Positions 47,215 through 60,200 of a stretch of 64,000 nt of DNA are shown here, one piece after another. A model generated the notes under the pieces. It ran no database searches, had not been told where the DNA came from, and saw only the letters and a list, made by a program, of their open reading frames with translations. The stretch is from positions 14,403,314-14,467,313 of the forward strand of contig NC_049984.1 of assembly GCF_000003815.2 (NCBI RefSeq), written 5' to 3'. Each line of letters starts with the position of its first letter. Position 1 is the stretch's first letter. A program made the position numbers and the translations under genes. The DNA is from Branchiostoma floridae. Taxonomy: Eukaryota > Chordata > Leptocardii > Amphioxiformes > Branchiostomatidae.

Positions 47215-48258
47215 ATGTTACAGCCATAGTTTTGTCCTCAAGAGAATGTGGGGATTTGACTTATAGAAGTTCATCTTACTGACTAGCTAACCCACCATTC
47301 ATACGGTTTGATGAACATTGCTGTTAAGAAGAGCATTCCTATCGGAATCTCTGCGAACGACATGGATGTTTGCTCCAATTCAGTGGACGAAACTAAAGTT
47401 GCAATGACACTACAAAAGTACAATTGTCTAACATTTGGGCAAAAAACTCATTATTTGCTCTAGTTTAGATTGGTGTCCCAAAGACTGTTTTCTGGACATA
47501 TCTTCACATCTAGCAAATCAGTGTGATGGGCATCAGCAAAGTAGCATCTAGTAGCATCATAGTGTATGAGCAGAAAGCTAAATATACCTGATGCCTGATA
47601 CTGACACAGAGGAAGTACATCTGTATGCAAACTGTACAAAGTCGTTTATTGCTGACATACCTTTTGGTTACAAATATTGATTCACTTTATCAACTACCAG
47701 CACTGACAACATGGTTGTCTTGCTCCACATAGCGTGGTAACTACTAAGTATACTGATTGATACTGTACCATCGGCCACATAACAGTAACATCTACAGCAC
47801 AATGGAAAAGTGACCCAGTAAAGACAAGTGTATTTTGACATTCTGGTTAATAGAGTTTTTTTTTTCAACACATCCAGTTATATCTCCCAGTATGTAGTAG
47901 ATTATGTACATGTGTCAAGGGATTAATACTGTAAAGTTTAAGACCGTCAAGTAGTTCAACTATTTTTCCTTCACTGCATTTCTTGACAAACTAATGGTAT
48001 GTATATGGTAGCTTTTCAGATAGAGTTGAATACATCAAGTCTTCTGGTCCACTTTTAAACCAGCATACTTTACAGTTCTAATCTGGGAACTGTGTCTCCT
48101 GTATAGCCTAATATCCATGCAGATACAGAATAAATTGGGACTGGCTTGAGATCCTTTCAACACTTGCATCAACACTAGTAGTACTACATGTAGTAATATA
48201 TAGTTGACTCCCAGGTTTCTGTAGTACAGCCACAGGTACGTGTGCTCTCCATGTCGGA
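47215..48258. other. Convergent 3' regions of PYURF (+) and CPSF1 (-)
   Basis: No coding sequence was recognised between the two stop codons. The plus-strand frame from 47312 (50 codons) is not PIG-Y-like: it lacks two hydrophobic membrane segments. Confidence 0.6.
47645..47650 (-). terminator. Candidate polyadenylation signal for CPSF1
   Basis: AATAAA on the minus strand, about 610 bases after the CPSF1 stop. It is the only perfect hexamer seen between 47215 and 48258 on that strand. Confidence 0.45.
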
Positions 48259-51200
48259 TCAGAAGTGTGCTGACAGCCTGTCAATGTCCATCAGGTCCTC
48301 TGTGATCTGAACATGAAGGAATCAGAGTTGTTTTCAGTCATTACATTCATTTGCATCCAACCAGGCATTGAGTGTCTGGACATGGCAGAGCATGACAGGA
48401 TGTCACTACATCTTAAGTTCTAGGATAAAGCTTCTGTCTAAATACTGTATTTGGAAACCCAGGATGAAACAATTGTAAAATTACATTTTATTTAAGCAAT
48501 CAGACATTGTAATAAGGAAACAGTAAAGTATGGGGGGTACCATTGCATTTTCTTTTAGCCAATGATATTCTAAAGTGATATCCAGAAACGTTTGCCTGCA
48601 TACGTGCAGACACTGGGTAGGGTCTGGCGGAATGTTGTTCAAATATATTCTATCATTTACAGACATGTGCGATAACAAAATTTGCAAGCAAAATCCCCCA
48701 ATAATGAAAGCAGTTTGTGTGGAACAAATTCGTCTATTGCAATGCCACATACACAGAAGCAACGCCTGCAAACACATAAGACACTGTCTCTGTAAACTCA
48801 CAGTTTCAGGAGAAGTGCCAATCTTCCTGGCCAGCTCACTCCTCTCCACCACACTGAGGTGCAGGAACTTCCAGAGCAGCTCCCCGTCCAGGATGTTCCG
48901 ACATGCGTTGATCAATGATCTGTGGTTGTGCTTCAGCATTCTGTGGGCATCAAGACAACAGGACCTTCCTATAGTGTGAAGTCATGCTTATAGTGCAACA
49001 ATATCCAGGGTTGCCAAGTTTTCTAAAATTCAATATTCCTATCAGGCAAGAATATAAACTAACTTTTCATTTGCCAAATGTAAATGACATTTTCTCTATG
49101 TATTTTTACTTCCAGTAATGGAATTCCTTTGTCATTGGCCCTATTTTTCTGTGTTGATCAATGCTTGATACCATGACTGTGAAAAGTAACAAATATACCA
49201 AAATATCACTCCTGAAAAAATAAGATCAAGCAAGTGGGGTAGGAAGCCTGCATGGGAAAAGAAGGTGTCGGTGAGAGGAACGACAATGGTCAAAGACTGG
49301 TAGATGTATGCATGGAGAATGGTCTTGTCATCGGGGGCACAATCTTTAAACACAAGAACATCCACAAGCTGTCTTGGGTATCCCCAGATGGGAGAACGAG
49401 TAACCAGATTGATCACATATGTATCAATCGAAAGTGGAGGAAGTCCTTGAGAGACGTCAAGGCCATTAGAGGTGCTGATGCAAGCAGCGATCACCACCTG
49501 ATGTTGTGCAAACTACAACTGAAACTTAGGAAGGCAAGCAAGGGCAAGAATGATCCACTCTTCGACTCTGGGAAGCTCAAAGACCTAGCGGTAAAGGAAC
49601 AGTTCACCGTGGAGCTCAAGAATAGGTTTCAGGTACTCGAGGACATACCGGTTGATGACATAAATGCCAGATGTGAGGGTATACACAAAGTCTTTACAGA
49701 TACCAGTAAGGCAGTACTAGGATACCGTAAACGAGAGAGGAAGGAGTGGCTATCAGAGACCACTTGGAACCTGGTACAAGAAAGGAAGACAGCTAAGCAA
49801 CACATGTTGAATGGAAGCGAGAGACAGAGGGCTGCAGCAGCCAAGACCTACCAAGCAAAGAACAAAGAAGTGAAAAGAAGTGCCAGAAGAGACAAACGTG
49901 TGTATATGGATAGCTTAGCAACTGAGGCACAACAAGCAGCAGAGAAGGGTGATACTAGGACCGTGTATAAAATCACTAAACAGCTATCAGGAGATCTCAA
50001 AAACAGGGCCGCAGCAGTAAAAGACAAGAACGGGAAAGTACTCATGGAGGGAAAAGACCAGTTGGACAGATGGGCAGAACACTTCAGAGAAACATTAAAC
50101 AGACCTCCCCCCGAGTCCGAAGGGACCATCGAGGATATGGGGTTTAACATAGAGATGAAACGTGGTCCTATCACACTTCAGGAGATTGTAAATGCCATAA
50201 AAGAAACGAAGGCAAACAGAGCCCCAGGTGAAGATAGAGTAACAGCTGACATGCTGAAAGTAGACCCAGTAGCAACTGCCAGAGGTCTAATAACACTCTT
50301 TAACCAAGTCTGGTACGAAGAAACGGTACCAGAAGCTTGGAAAAGAGGGATAATAGTAAAACTGCCAAAGAAGGGTGATCTATCGGTTTGTGGAAATTGG
50401 AGAGGTATTAATCTCCTGTCAGTTACAGGTAAGATCTTTTGTCGAGTCCTACTACAGCGTACAAGACGCTCCATTGACAAGATACTGAGAGAGGAACAGG
50501 CCGGATTTAGAAGTGGCAGGGGATGTACAGACCAGATTTTTGTCCTACGCACCATCGTTGAGCAGTCTCTAGAATGGAACTCTTCTCTTTACATTAATTT
50601 TATTGATTTTGAGAAGGCATTTGACAGTATACACCACCCTTCTTTATGGAAAATACTTCAAGCATACGGATTTCCATTTAAATTCATAAACATCTTAAAA
50701 GACATGTATGCTGACAACCAGTGTTGCGTCCGTCATGACGGCCAGCACAGCGAGTGGTTCCACGTAAAGACAGGAGTCAGACAGGGATGTGTGGTCTCAC
50801 CTACTCTCTTCCTTGTCGTCATCGACTGGGTGATGAGAAGAGCTACTGCAGGACATCCAAGAGGGATTGTCTGGGGTCTCACATCCAGATTGGAAGACTG
50901 CGACTTCGCAGACGACATAGCTCTACTGTCACACGCGCAAAGAGACATACAAGAGAAAACAAACAACGTGGACCAACAAGCAAGTAGTGTGGGCCTCAAG
51001 ACACACCAAGATAAGACCAAGATATTAAAAGTAAAGAGCAAAAGTACAGTAAAGACGACCATTCGTGGACAGGACTTAGAGGAAGTACAGGACTTTAAGT
51101 ATCTTGGTAGCTACATCTCATCTGACAGCAACATAGAGAAGGAAGTCTCCACCAGAATTGGGATGGCAGCACAAGCCTTCAATAAGCTGAGAAACATCTG

Positions 51201-54200
51201 GAAAGCATCGACCTTGAAGCAAAAGACCAAGCTGAGGATATACAGATCAAACGTCCGTTCAGTCCTTCTATATGCAGCAGAAACTTGGAGAACAAATAAA
51301 AAGATCGAGCAGCGCATTAGGGGTTTTGAAAGTAGATGCCTCAGGAGAATCCTGAAAATACGTTGGGAGCAAAGAGTCTCCAACAAGGAGGTTGCCGAAC
51401 GTACAGGAATTCACAACATCGTTGAGGAAATAAAACGCAGACGTTGGAAGTGGTTGGGGCACGTGCTGCGTATGCACAAAAACAGACACCCTTATGTCGC
51501 CCTCAAATGGACTCCTCAAGGGAAGCGAAGCAGAGGCAGGCCTCTAGGGACCTGGAGAAGGACGGTTGAAGGGGAGATGAAGGCAGCACGTAAGACCTGG
51601 CATGAAGTTAGATGGATGGCCCAAGATAGGAAGGACTGGAAGAAGTTCGTCAGTGCCTTATGCTCCACCAAAGGGAGCGAAGAGGATTAGGTAGGTAGGA
51701 AGTGGGGTAGGACATGTGCATGCCCAATCAGCACTTTCACTTGCCCAGGACCAACCCCAGAATCCTTAAGTATGAAGAAGAGGATTTTCTCTTTGAAATC
51801 ATATAGAATTGTAGTAATGCTTAAGAAGAGTGATAGATGTCACTTAAAACATTTGGAAGTAAATCTCTGATTTTATCCAGTTGTAGAGACTGAAATACAT
51901 GTAAGTATGTCTAACCTTCATAAACGTTTAGAATGAAGGTACAGCTCAAGGAAGGTACCTGCACTAGGAAGATATTCGCCAAATGAGAGATAACTGCTAC
52001 TGCAGCTGCTTTTATATTACTGTATGTAGTACTCTTTTTTACTGCTAGGTGGCACTGTAGGGTAGTTGCAAAATTTTGGCTTTCTGTGCATTGGGTTTGG
52101 TTCTGACCTGAAAGCCTTGGGGTTGAGCCCTGCAGGGAAGGGCATGTGTGTCATGAGGGTGTTCTGTAACATCAGCAGTCTCCTGTAGGTCTTCTCAGCC
52201 ATGGGGAGGAGGGCTCCCAGGCCACCATCCAGGGTTGCTGCAGCAAGGAATACATAATGGTAGTGTTAATTGTAGGGATGTCCCTGTGGCTCAACTGGTA
52301 GCAGCCTCATAGTAGAGCTCTTGGTTCCAATTGGTTGTTAACTGGAAAACCCTGGTTCAAGTTCCAGACATCTTGTTTGGGGTTGCATTTTTCGGAAGGG
52401 ATGTAAAATGCGGGTCTCATCTTGAAAAGGTGTCTTGTGCATATTAAAGGGGAAGCCCTAGTAACCTGTTTCTGTGGAAATATATCCAGCTACTGAAACA
52501 GTAAGGAAGCTTGTATGTGCCACTAGGCGCATAGGCAGCACAAGGTGAACAACCATAAATTGTGATACATTTGCTGTAGGTTTATCTTCGCAGTGGGCTC
52601 TAGCTGTGAATGCATCACACCTCCTCCCATTCGATCTATCTAGCACTGTGTTTCCACCGTTGTTCCAACTACATACTATAAACACTGTGAACACATTCTT
52701 TCTACTGCAAAATTAAGTTTTAAAAAATAACAGAATTTACAGAAATCTATTTTCAACATGCAGAATGAGCTACCTTGTAGTCATCCATAAACATTTAAGA
52801 TTGAACACAAAGTGATGAACAAAAGAAAAGAACACATGAGAGAAGAAAGGTGCATCATACCAAACATGGTGACATGTCGCTTAGCGACAGTGTCAGCGTC
52901 CCTCCTCCTCTCTCCGCTGGGGTCCATTATCTTACAGCGGACACGGAAAAATGTGTTGACATGGCTGCCGACGTTGAAATCTGCTCTCCTGACCAATCGC
53001 TGACCACCATAACTTTCTCTGGCTGTGTATGATTAAGGAAAAATTGTATGAGTATAATTTCTAGAATTTTTAGAATTTCAAATTTTAAGACATTAATGTC
53101 AAATTATCAACTACATGTGTATTTTAAATATAACTTGACGACTCATCATTCCAAACAGTAGTATCTCACCTTCTGGCTGGTAACTGTACAGAAGGAAGTT
53201 CTTCTGGGCATCAGAAACTGCAGAAAAGAACAAAAGATTGTGTTACAAGCAATGATCTTGTATCCTGGTATCCAAACATATATAGTGTCGCTTCATCATC
53301 TCCCACAACAGGCTAGAGTTTGAGGGTATTGGTAGTCTTGTTTAACATTATCCTGTTGTCTCATTGCCTAGTAGCCTACATGACCTTACAGATTATGACA
53401 GAACAGTCATTGGATCAAACAGATTTATTGTCAAACTAATGACAGCACTAGTGATAGCACTTACCAAGGAACCCAATCTGAGCATTGTCCACAAAAAACT
53501 CCACACAGTAGGTTTCCAGGGGTCTCATATCCTGTAATACAAGATTCATAAAAATATAAGCAACAGCTGAAGTACTGAAACAGACAGCTTTTGAATTCTT
53601 ATAAATTCTCACAGCTTTTACTCCTAATACACCTGTCCTTGGTGCTGAAATACCATCTTAACACAGAAACACCTGCCCCTGATGATGAACACCATTTGCA
53701 CTAAGCTATATAGTGTATACACCTGTTTTTGGTGCTGAACACCATCCACACACAGGTAAACACAACTGTTCCTTGTGCTAAACATCATCAACACAGGTAA
53801 ACACACCTGTCCTTGGTGCTGAATATCATTCACACACAGGCAAATACATATGTCCTTGGTGCTGAACACTATCCACACACAAATACACCTGTCCCTGGTG
53901 CCAAACAGCATCCACACACAAACACTCCTGTCCTTGGTGCTGAACACCATTCACACACACACATACCTGTCCCTGGTGTTGAACACCATCCACACACAGT
54001 AAACACTCATGCTCATTCTCCAATATCTTCTAAAACTCCTGTATGTTGACTCAACAGTTGAACAAAAATACACTACAACACAGTGAAGTAAAAATGGCAA
54101 AACAATCTGCACAAATGTTCTTGAATTGAAAGGAAGAATATTTTGTACTCACCCTACTGACCAGTGACAGAGTCTTTGATTCAGACTGTCAAGGAAGCAC

Positions 54201-57200
54201 ATACAGTATGTATAAGTCAGAGGAAAGCTACTGATGTTAAACATAAAGGCTTCAAGTGTCAAAGCAGAGATTGTAACCAGACCATTGCTTAATAATGTCT
54301 TAAACATTTATGAAACTTGATTAAGTTGTAGCTGATAGCTGAGTTTTGATAATAATGATAATGGCTTTATAAAAAAAAGGACATTGCAGGCCTGGGATGG
54401 CCCGAATTATATTTTCTTTGCAAACGATTTATGCAATTGTTACATTATACTATACACGTTGTGCTGCAAAGTGGATGAGAGTTTCAGCCTTTACGTCTTT
54501 AACCAATCTACACATTTGTGCCCTCCCTCCTTCCTTCAATCCACCTCACCTGATATCTGAGGAGTGAGATGCTCTTGAAGACATCAGCTAGGATGACGTA
54601 GTTCTTGATGGAGATGGCGGTGTGGATGTACACCTGAGTGTCGATGAAGGCCACCCCGATCAGGTCGTTGTTACGGAACTCCCACAGGAAAATCTGCACC
54701 AATCAACAAGGATACAAAAATTAGACACAAAGCCCTCTAATATACGTTTATGAAGTTTAGATATTCAGGTAAACAATATTCGATGATCCTTACATCTTTA
54801 AGCATATTTCTCTAGTTAGATGTACTTGTATCGAATTGTTTCTGCCAGTTCATTCTAATGATGCTGAAGAAGAGTGATGGATGTCACTCAAAACATCCGG
54901 AAGTAAATCTTCAGAGGTTTTTATCCAGTTGTAGACATTGAATTGTAAACAATGTACTTGAAAACCCTCTTAGATGTTTGTCTGTTTTGCATGATTAGTA
55001 ACCCCCTTTAGGCATACCCCCCACCCCCATATTTCAACAGCTCTTGAAGCAGACTTTCCTTTAATAATATTTCCCCTACACACCTGGAATAAATAGACAG
55101 AAAAGAAGGACCCCTTGAAAATTCACATTTGAAACAAAAACTGTGTGGTGTATTAACATTAGGCTTGCCACTAAGGTGTTGCCAAAATCAGGTTTTAGCA
55201 AAGCACAGCCACTATAATTACCTAGTGGGTAGAGTACATGCCTTGCAGTAGGCACTCAGCTAGACATACAAAGGACATACTGCTTTCTCTCCTTAGCACT
55301 CAGTCCTTAAAAGAAAGAGTAGATAGGACTAAATGTACAGTTTTAACTGAAATAGCATATGAGATGTCAGTGTAAACTATCCTCACCTTCTGTCCAATGG
55401 CACTGAGCAGGTACCCATTACATCCACACAGGGCAGACACTGGTCCCTTCTGTTCCTTACCATACAGCTCCTGAGGAAGGGGGGGGGGGGGCTCAGTGTC
55501 AACTCATCATTACAGCAATACAGCAGTTTATTTTATGGGAATCTCCAGTGCAAATCAATCTTACTTGCAAAGACTGATAAGCTAAATACTACAGGACAAC
55601 ATCAACATATACTGCACTAAAAGTGCCAAAGTCCTTGAATTAAAACAGAGTGGTAACATTAATAACTACAGTGTATGCTTACTCTTAACAAAGGATGAAA
55701 GAAGGATGGACAATCACTGCACTGTAATAGCCATGTAATAAACTATCTTTACTTTCATTGAGTTAGTTCTGACAAGATACAAAGCTGACCTTGATTTTGT
55801 TCTTGGTGAGAGGCTGCCCCGGCTCTGGAACAACTTCAATCACATCCAGGATCACAATCTGTCCAGCAACAAACAAAACAAAATTAATGCCAACCAAGAA
55901 GCTACATGTACATTCAGCATAATTTTCTTCAAGTTGCATTCCTCTTGTGAACAAAAATGCCGATTAGAATGTTGAATACAAGGATTTTTAATACAGATTG
56001 TTTCTTCCCTCCTTTTTCTATTGCTCCTCTCCCCATTACCTACCCTCCCTTTTGTAGCGCCCCCTCCCCCTTACTTACCCTCCCTTTGTAGCGCCCCCTC
56101 CCCCTTACTTACCCTCCCTTTGTAGCGCCCCCTCCCCCTTACTTACCCTCCCTTTGTAGCGCCCCCTCCCCCTTACTTACCCTCCCTTTGTAGTGCCCCC
56201 CTCCCCCATACTTACCCTCCCTTTGTAGCGCCCCCCTCCCCCGTACTTACCCTCCCTTTTGTATTGCCCCCCTCCCCCATACTTACCCTCCCTTTGTAGC
56301 GCCCCCTCCCCCGTACTTACCCTCCCTTTTGTATTGCCCCCCTCCCCCATACTTACCCTCCCTTTGTAGCGCCCCCCTCCCCCTTACTTACCCTTCCTTT
56401 TGTCGTGACCTCCTCCCCCTGTACAGACACAGTCCCTGCCACGATGTAGCCCTTCATACCAGACACATACTGCTCCGACTTCAGGGGGATGTTCTTCATG
56501 GTACTGATGTGCTCCCATTCCTCAAACTCATGTCTGGTGGAAAAAAAGGAAGTCAAGTTAAACTGAATAACTCAAAAACTCTTCCAGTCTGTTCTTCAAA
56601 TTGTGCACAAGCATTTAGAATGAATAAATCTTATCAATTTAATACGGTTGTACATGTCTTTTGGGAATAATAGCATCCACAAAACAATCAACTCAATTAT
56701 ATATTATTTGTCTATTCTAAAAACAACATGTATGACTACAAGGATATGTATAATATTCATGATTGTGGGACATGTTATTAGAAAATGACATATTATTAGA
56801 ACATTACATCTTGAATTTGACAATGAATATAAAAGGAATTTCTACATTGTGTTACAATTGTGTTACAGATATCGAGTTATTGTTTGCAACTATCAAAATA
56901 TTGAAAGTAGGTTACTATAACTATAAGCATGGTTTTGTCTGACAGTGGTGTTGGTACCTTGTATTGGGAATGATCTCCCAGCTGACTGGTGACATGAGCT
57001 GTATGTTGAACTTGTCCAACATGGGGTAGATGTATCTATCATCTGTAAAACAGAAAACAAAATAACATTTTGAAAAAGTGAAGAAAATGCAACTTTTTCC
57101 AAAATACAAACAGCCTTCTCCAGATGAATATCTAGTTAACTTTGGATTTATGTCTTCGTTGTTATTGTTCACATAGTGGCACATGGGTCAGCAACTTTCC

Positions 57201-60200
57201 TTGCTGGTTCTGTAGCAGGGTATTGTTTTTACAGGAAGGGGTTGCTAGCCCTTCCCTTTTAGCATGCTTGAGGCACCTCCTCAAACACGGGACTCTAAAT
57301 CTACTTCCCATCCAAAAGATGGGTGCAGCCCCAACCAAGATGCCCATGCCAGGACTTGAATTGGGGTCTCCCAGTTTGGAAACTCAACTGTGAGGCCACT
57401 ACCAGTTGGGCTACAGGGGCATCCCTGCATTAGTTGAAATGAAATATTTTCAGGTTTCTGTACCTTTCTCTACTGCATCATACTCCTTCTCGTCCCCTGC
57501 CATCCTGGGGATCCGGTTGCACATCTCAAAAGTGCTGGCAGCCACAGCATATACCTGAGGAAACACAGTGGTTAGTCTAATTTGTACCCTTTCTGTTTTG
57601 TTTCAAAAATATTCAACAACTAATAAAAAGAAGCATCGACCATGAAATGCTGACTGTATGTTCTACCCACCTTGCACTCCATGTGGTAGGCCACGAAGTG
57701 AGGAGTGCATCTCAGCGGTACCTTCCTGACGGGCCAGGGGGCGTCGTATGACAGGTGGGTGGGCAGGACAGATATCCTCAACTCTCCCTGGGTGGAAATA
57801 ACATAATGTACATGACTTGTATACATGAAAAATGGCCATGATTTTTCTTCTGGCAAAGTTTTAAAGAAGGGTTGACGATCAAACTCAGAGCTGCAACTAT
57901 AAAAGAGAATTCAGACTCACAAAAGTTTCTACTATTATTAGTACTGTAACAACTTTCCTCAGAAAACTTCTGTTGCAGTGTTACTCTGAATCTTACAGAC
58001 TCTGTTACAATACCAGTGCTATCTTTTATCCTTTTATCAGAGAACTAACAACCTTTGGGTAGAAGACATGTATCAAAAGTTTTTGTATAGCCCGGTCACA
58101 CAGCAGCAAAATTGACAGCCTGTGGAGTCTGCAAGCTGTAACATTTTTTCATGACGTTTAGGGCAGTAATACAGTCTTGATCATTGCACAACAATTTTGA
58201 GATCAGCTGATTTTGAAGGTCCCCTGGTCCTGTCTAATATGATGGGGTAGATTTTCAGATGAAACATATGCTTGAGTCTTAGCCTCTTTAATTAGGCTAC
58301 TTTCTGGAAATCAATAAATACAACTGAAGCTTGTCGACTTTGTGATAGGGACATGATGTTACAGGTTACAGATTTAGAAAAATTCGACAAAACAATGTTT
58401 ACATTTAAGTATATACAATGTATCCCATACATGTATACCAAGTGCAACAGTATGAATGTCACACATCTTACCCCTCTGTTGAAGTATAGGAAGCCCTTGG
58501 GACAGTTGACGTTGTGGAATGGTGAGAAGCACGTAACAGCTCCGTCGATACTCATGGGGTGGATACGCAGAGCACCGCGGGACGTCATGAACAGCCAATG
58601 GGGAGAGGAGCCGCAGATAAACAGCTGAAATACAGTCAACATAAGTGAATACAGCATGTATATATGTTGTCACTAGTATTAGATTTCTCCTCACACAGTA
58701 AGCAAAAAGAATGTCATAACACTTTTGCAGATTGTCTGTTTGGGAAACTTAATTCAAAAGAGCACAGCCTAGAACACTAATCAGCATTCCTATAAGTATA
58801 ATGTACCCCCAAAATGTCAGAATTTCAACCATTATTTGAGAGAGTTTAACAGTGACAATGACAAGGAAACACTTGTGATATTTGAAAGGTGCTAATTCTT
58901 ACCCTCTCCATTCATAGTATTTCATAATGGAACAAATTATACAGACAAGCCAGAGGAGAAGTAGACAAAGCCCTTACCCCAGAGTACCCTGAGATGTCGG
59001 TGAAGGTTCTGAAGTGTTGGATCCTGCTGCCAGTCTGTCCGTCTGACTCCTCCTGGTCTCCTGCCTTCTTGGTCTTCCCGCCTTTCCGCTCACGTAGGAT
59101 CAGGTTGTGCTGGACCTAGTAATAGATAATCATGAGTACAAAGTTCACATCATTCATTCAGCTCAAAATATTGAGCCTTATCCAGCTGCAAATGCTCTTC
59201 AACTCAATGCAGTTCTTTTGTGAATTGCTTGGTGGTGCTAGTTGGAAGACTTGTGCAAAGCGAATTTTCATTCAATACCATTATAGGCATGGGTAGCACT
59301 ATAACCTTACACACATATACCTGTCTAATCCCATGTTAAGTCTTACCCAACTCACCTTCTTAAACCTAATCTTCAGCATGGTGTAAGATGGAGACAGATG
59401 GTAAGGAAAGGCCTCGTATATCAGGAGGTCTTCATCTACTCTGGCCTGGAAACACAAGACACAAACAAATGGAGTCAAGCTCATCTCAATCACGATGTTT
59501 CTGACTTAGGGAGAAAGGGTGCTGTCACAGTTCTACTGATGTAACCCATACCCTTGATCAATCTCTTCAAACATGGGACCTATCCAGAAGAGTGCAGCAA
59601 ACTAGCATTTAGAACACTAACGCCTACATCAAGTTTTGTATGACACACTACTGGAAATGACATAACCACTAACGTTATTAAATGTTTACCTGATGAAGGT
59701 TAAATGTCCATATAGCAAGATAGACAAGATAACAGTCGCTCAAGCAACTGAATAGATTTTGAATGGTCAGACATTTCTAGTAGCATTCACTACCTTTTGT
59801 CATTGATCTGTAATGAAACCAGTATCTAAGTAACCAAGAACTATGTATTGATATGTAAATGAAGTGATGACAAATTCTAGATGCTGTTAATGATAATAGG
59901 AGCGGGGGGCGACATAGACTTTCTGATACTTATGACCCCCTCCTGCAAAAGTGGTGTGTTCCTGACGTCACTGCTGGAGATAGAGAGGGTCATTCTGTGA
60001 ACAAGGTTGACGGAGTTTGACCGAAAAATTTAGAGGTTAATCCCTAATAAGTCCCTGTTTAATTTCAGTGTTGGAAAGAAAGTTTAGCAATTTTTTTTCT
60101 ATAATAATAGGAGCTGTTGACCTTACCAGTAGATGAGGCCTTGATCCCTTGTGCCCCAGACCCACCATGAGGATCTCCTTCACACTGGCCAGCTGATCAC

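Noticed and set aside
49848-50555. Minus-strand frames antisense to the reverse transcriptase
   Set aside because: Shadows of the 812-codon frame on the other strand.
53624-54049. Histidine/glutamine repeat proteins on both strands
   Set aside because: Frames through the roughly 40-bp minisatellite in a CPSF1 intron.
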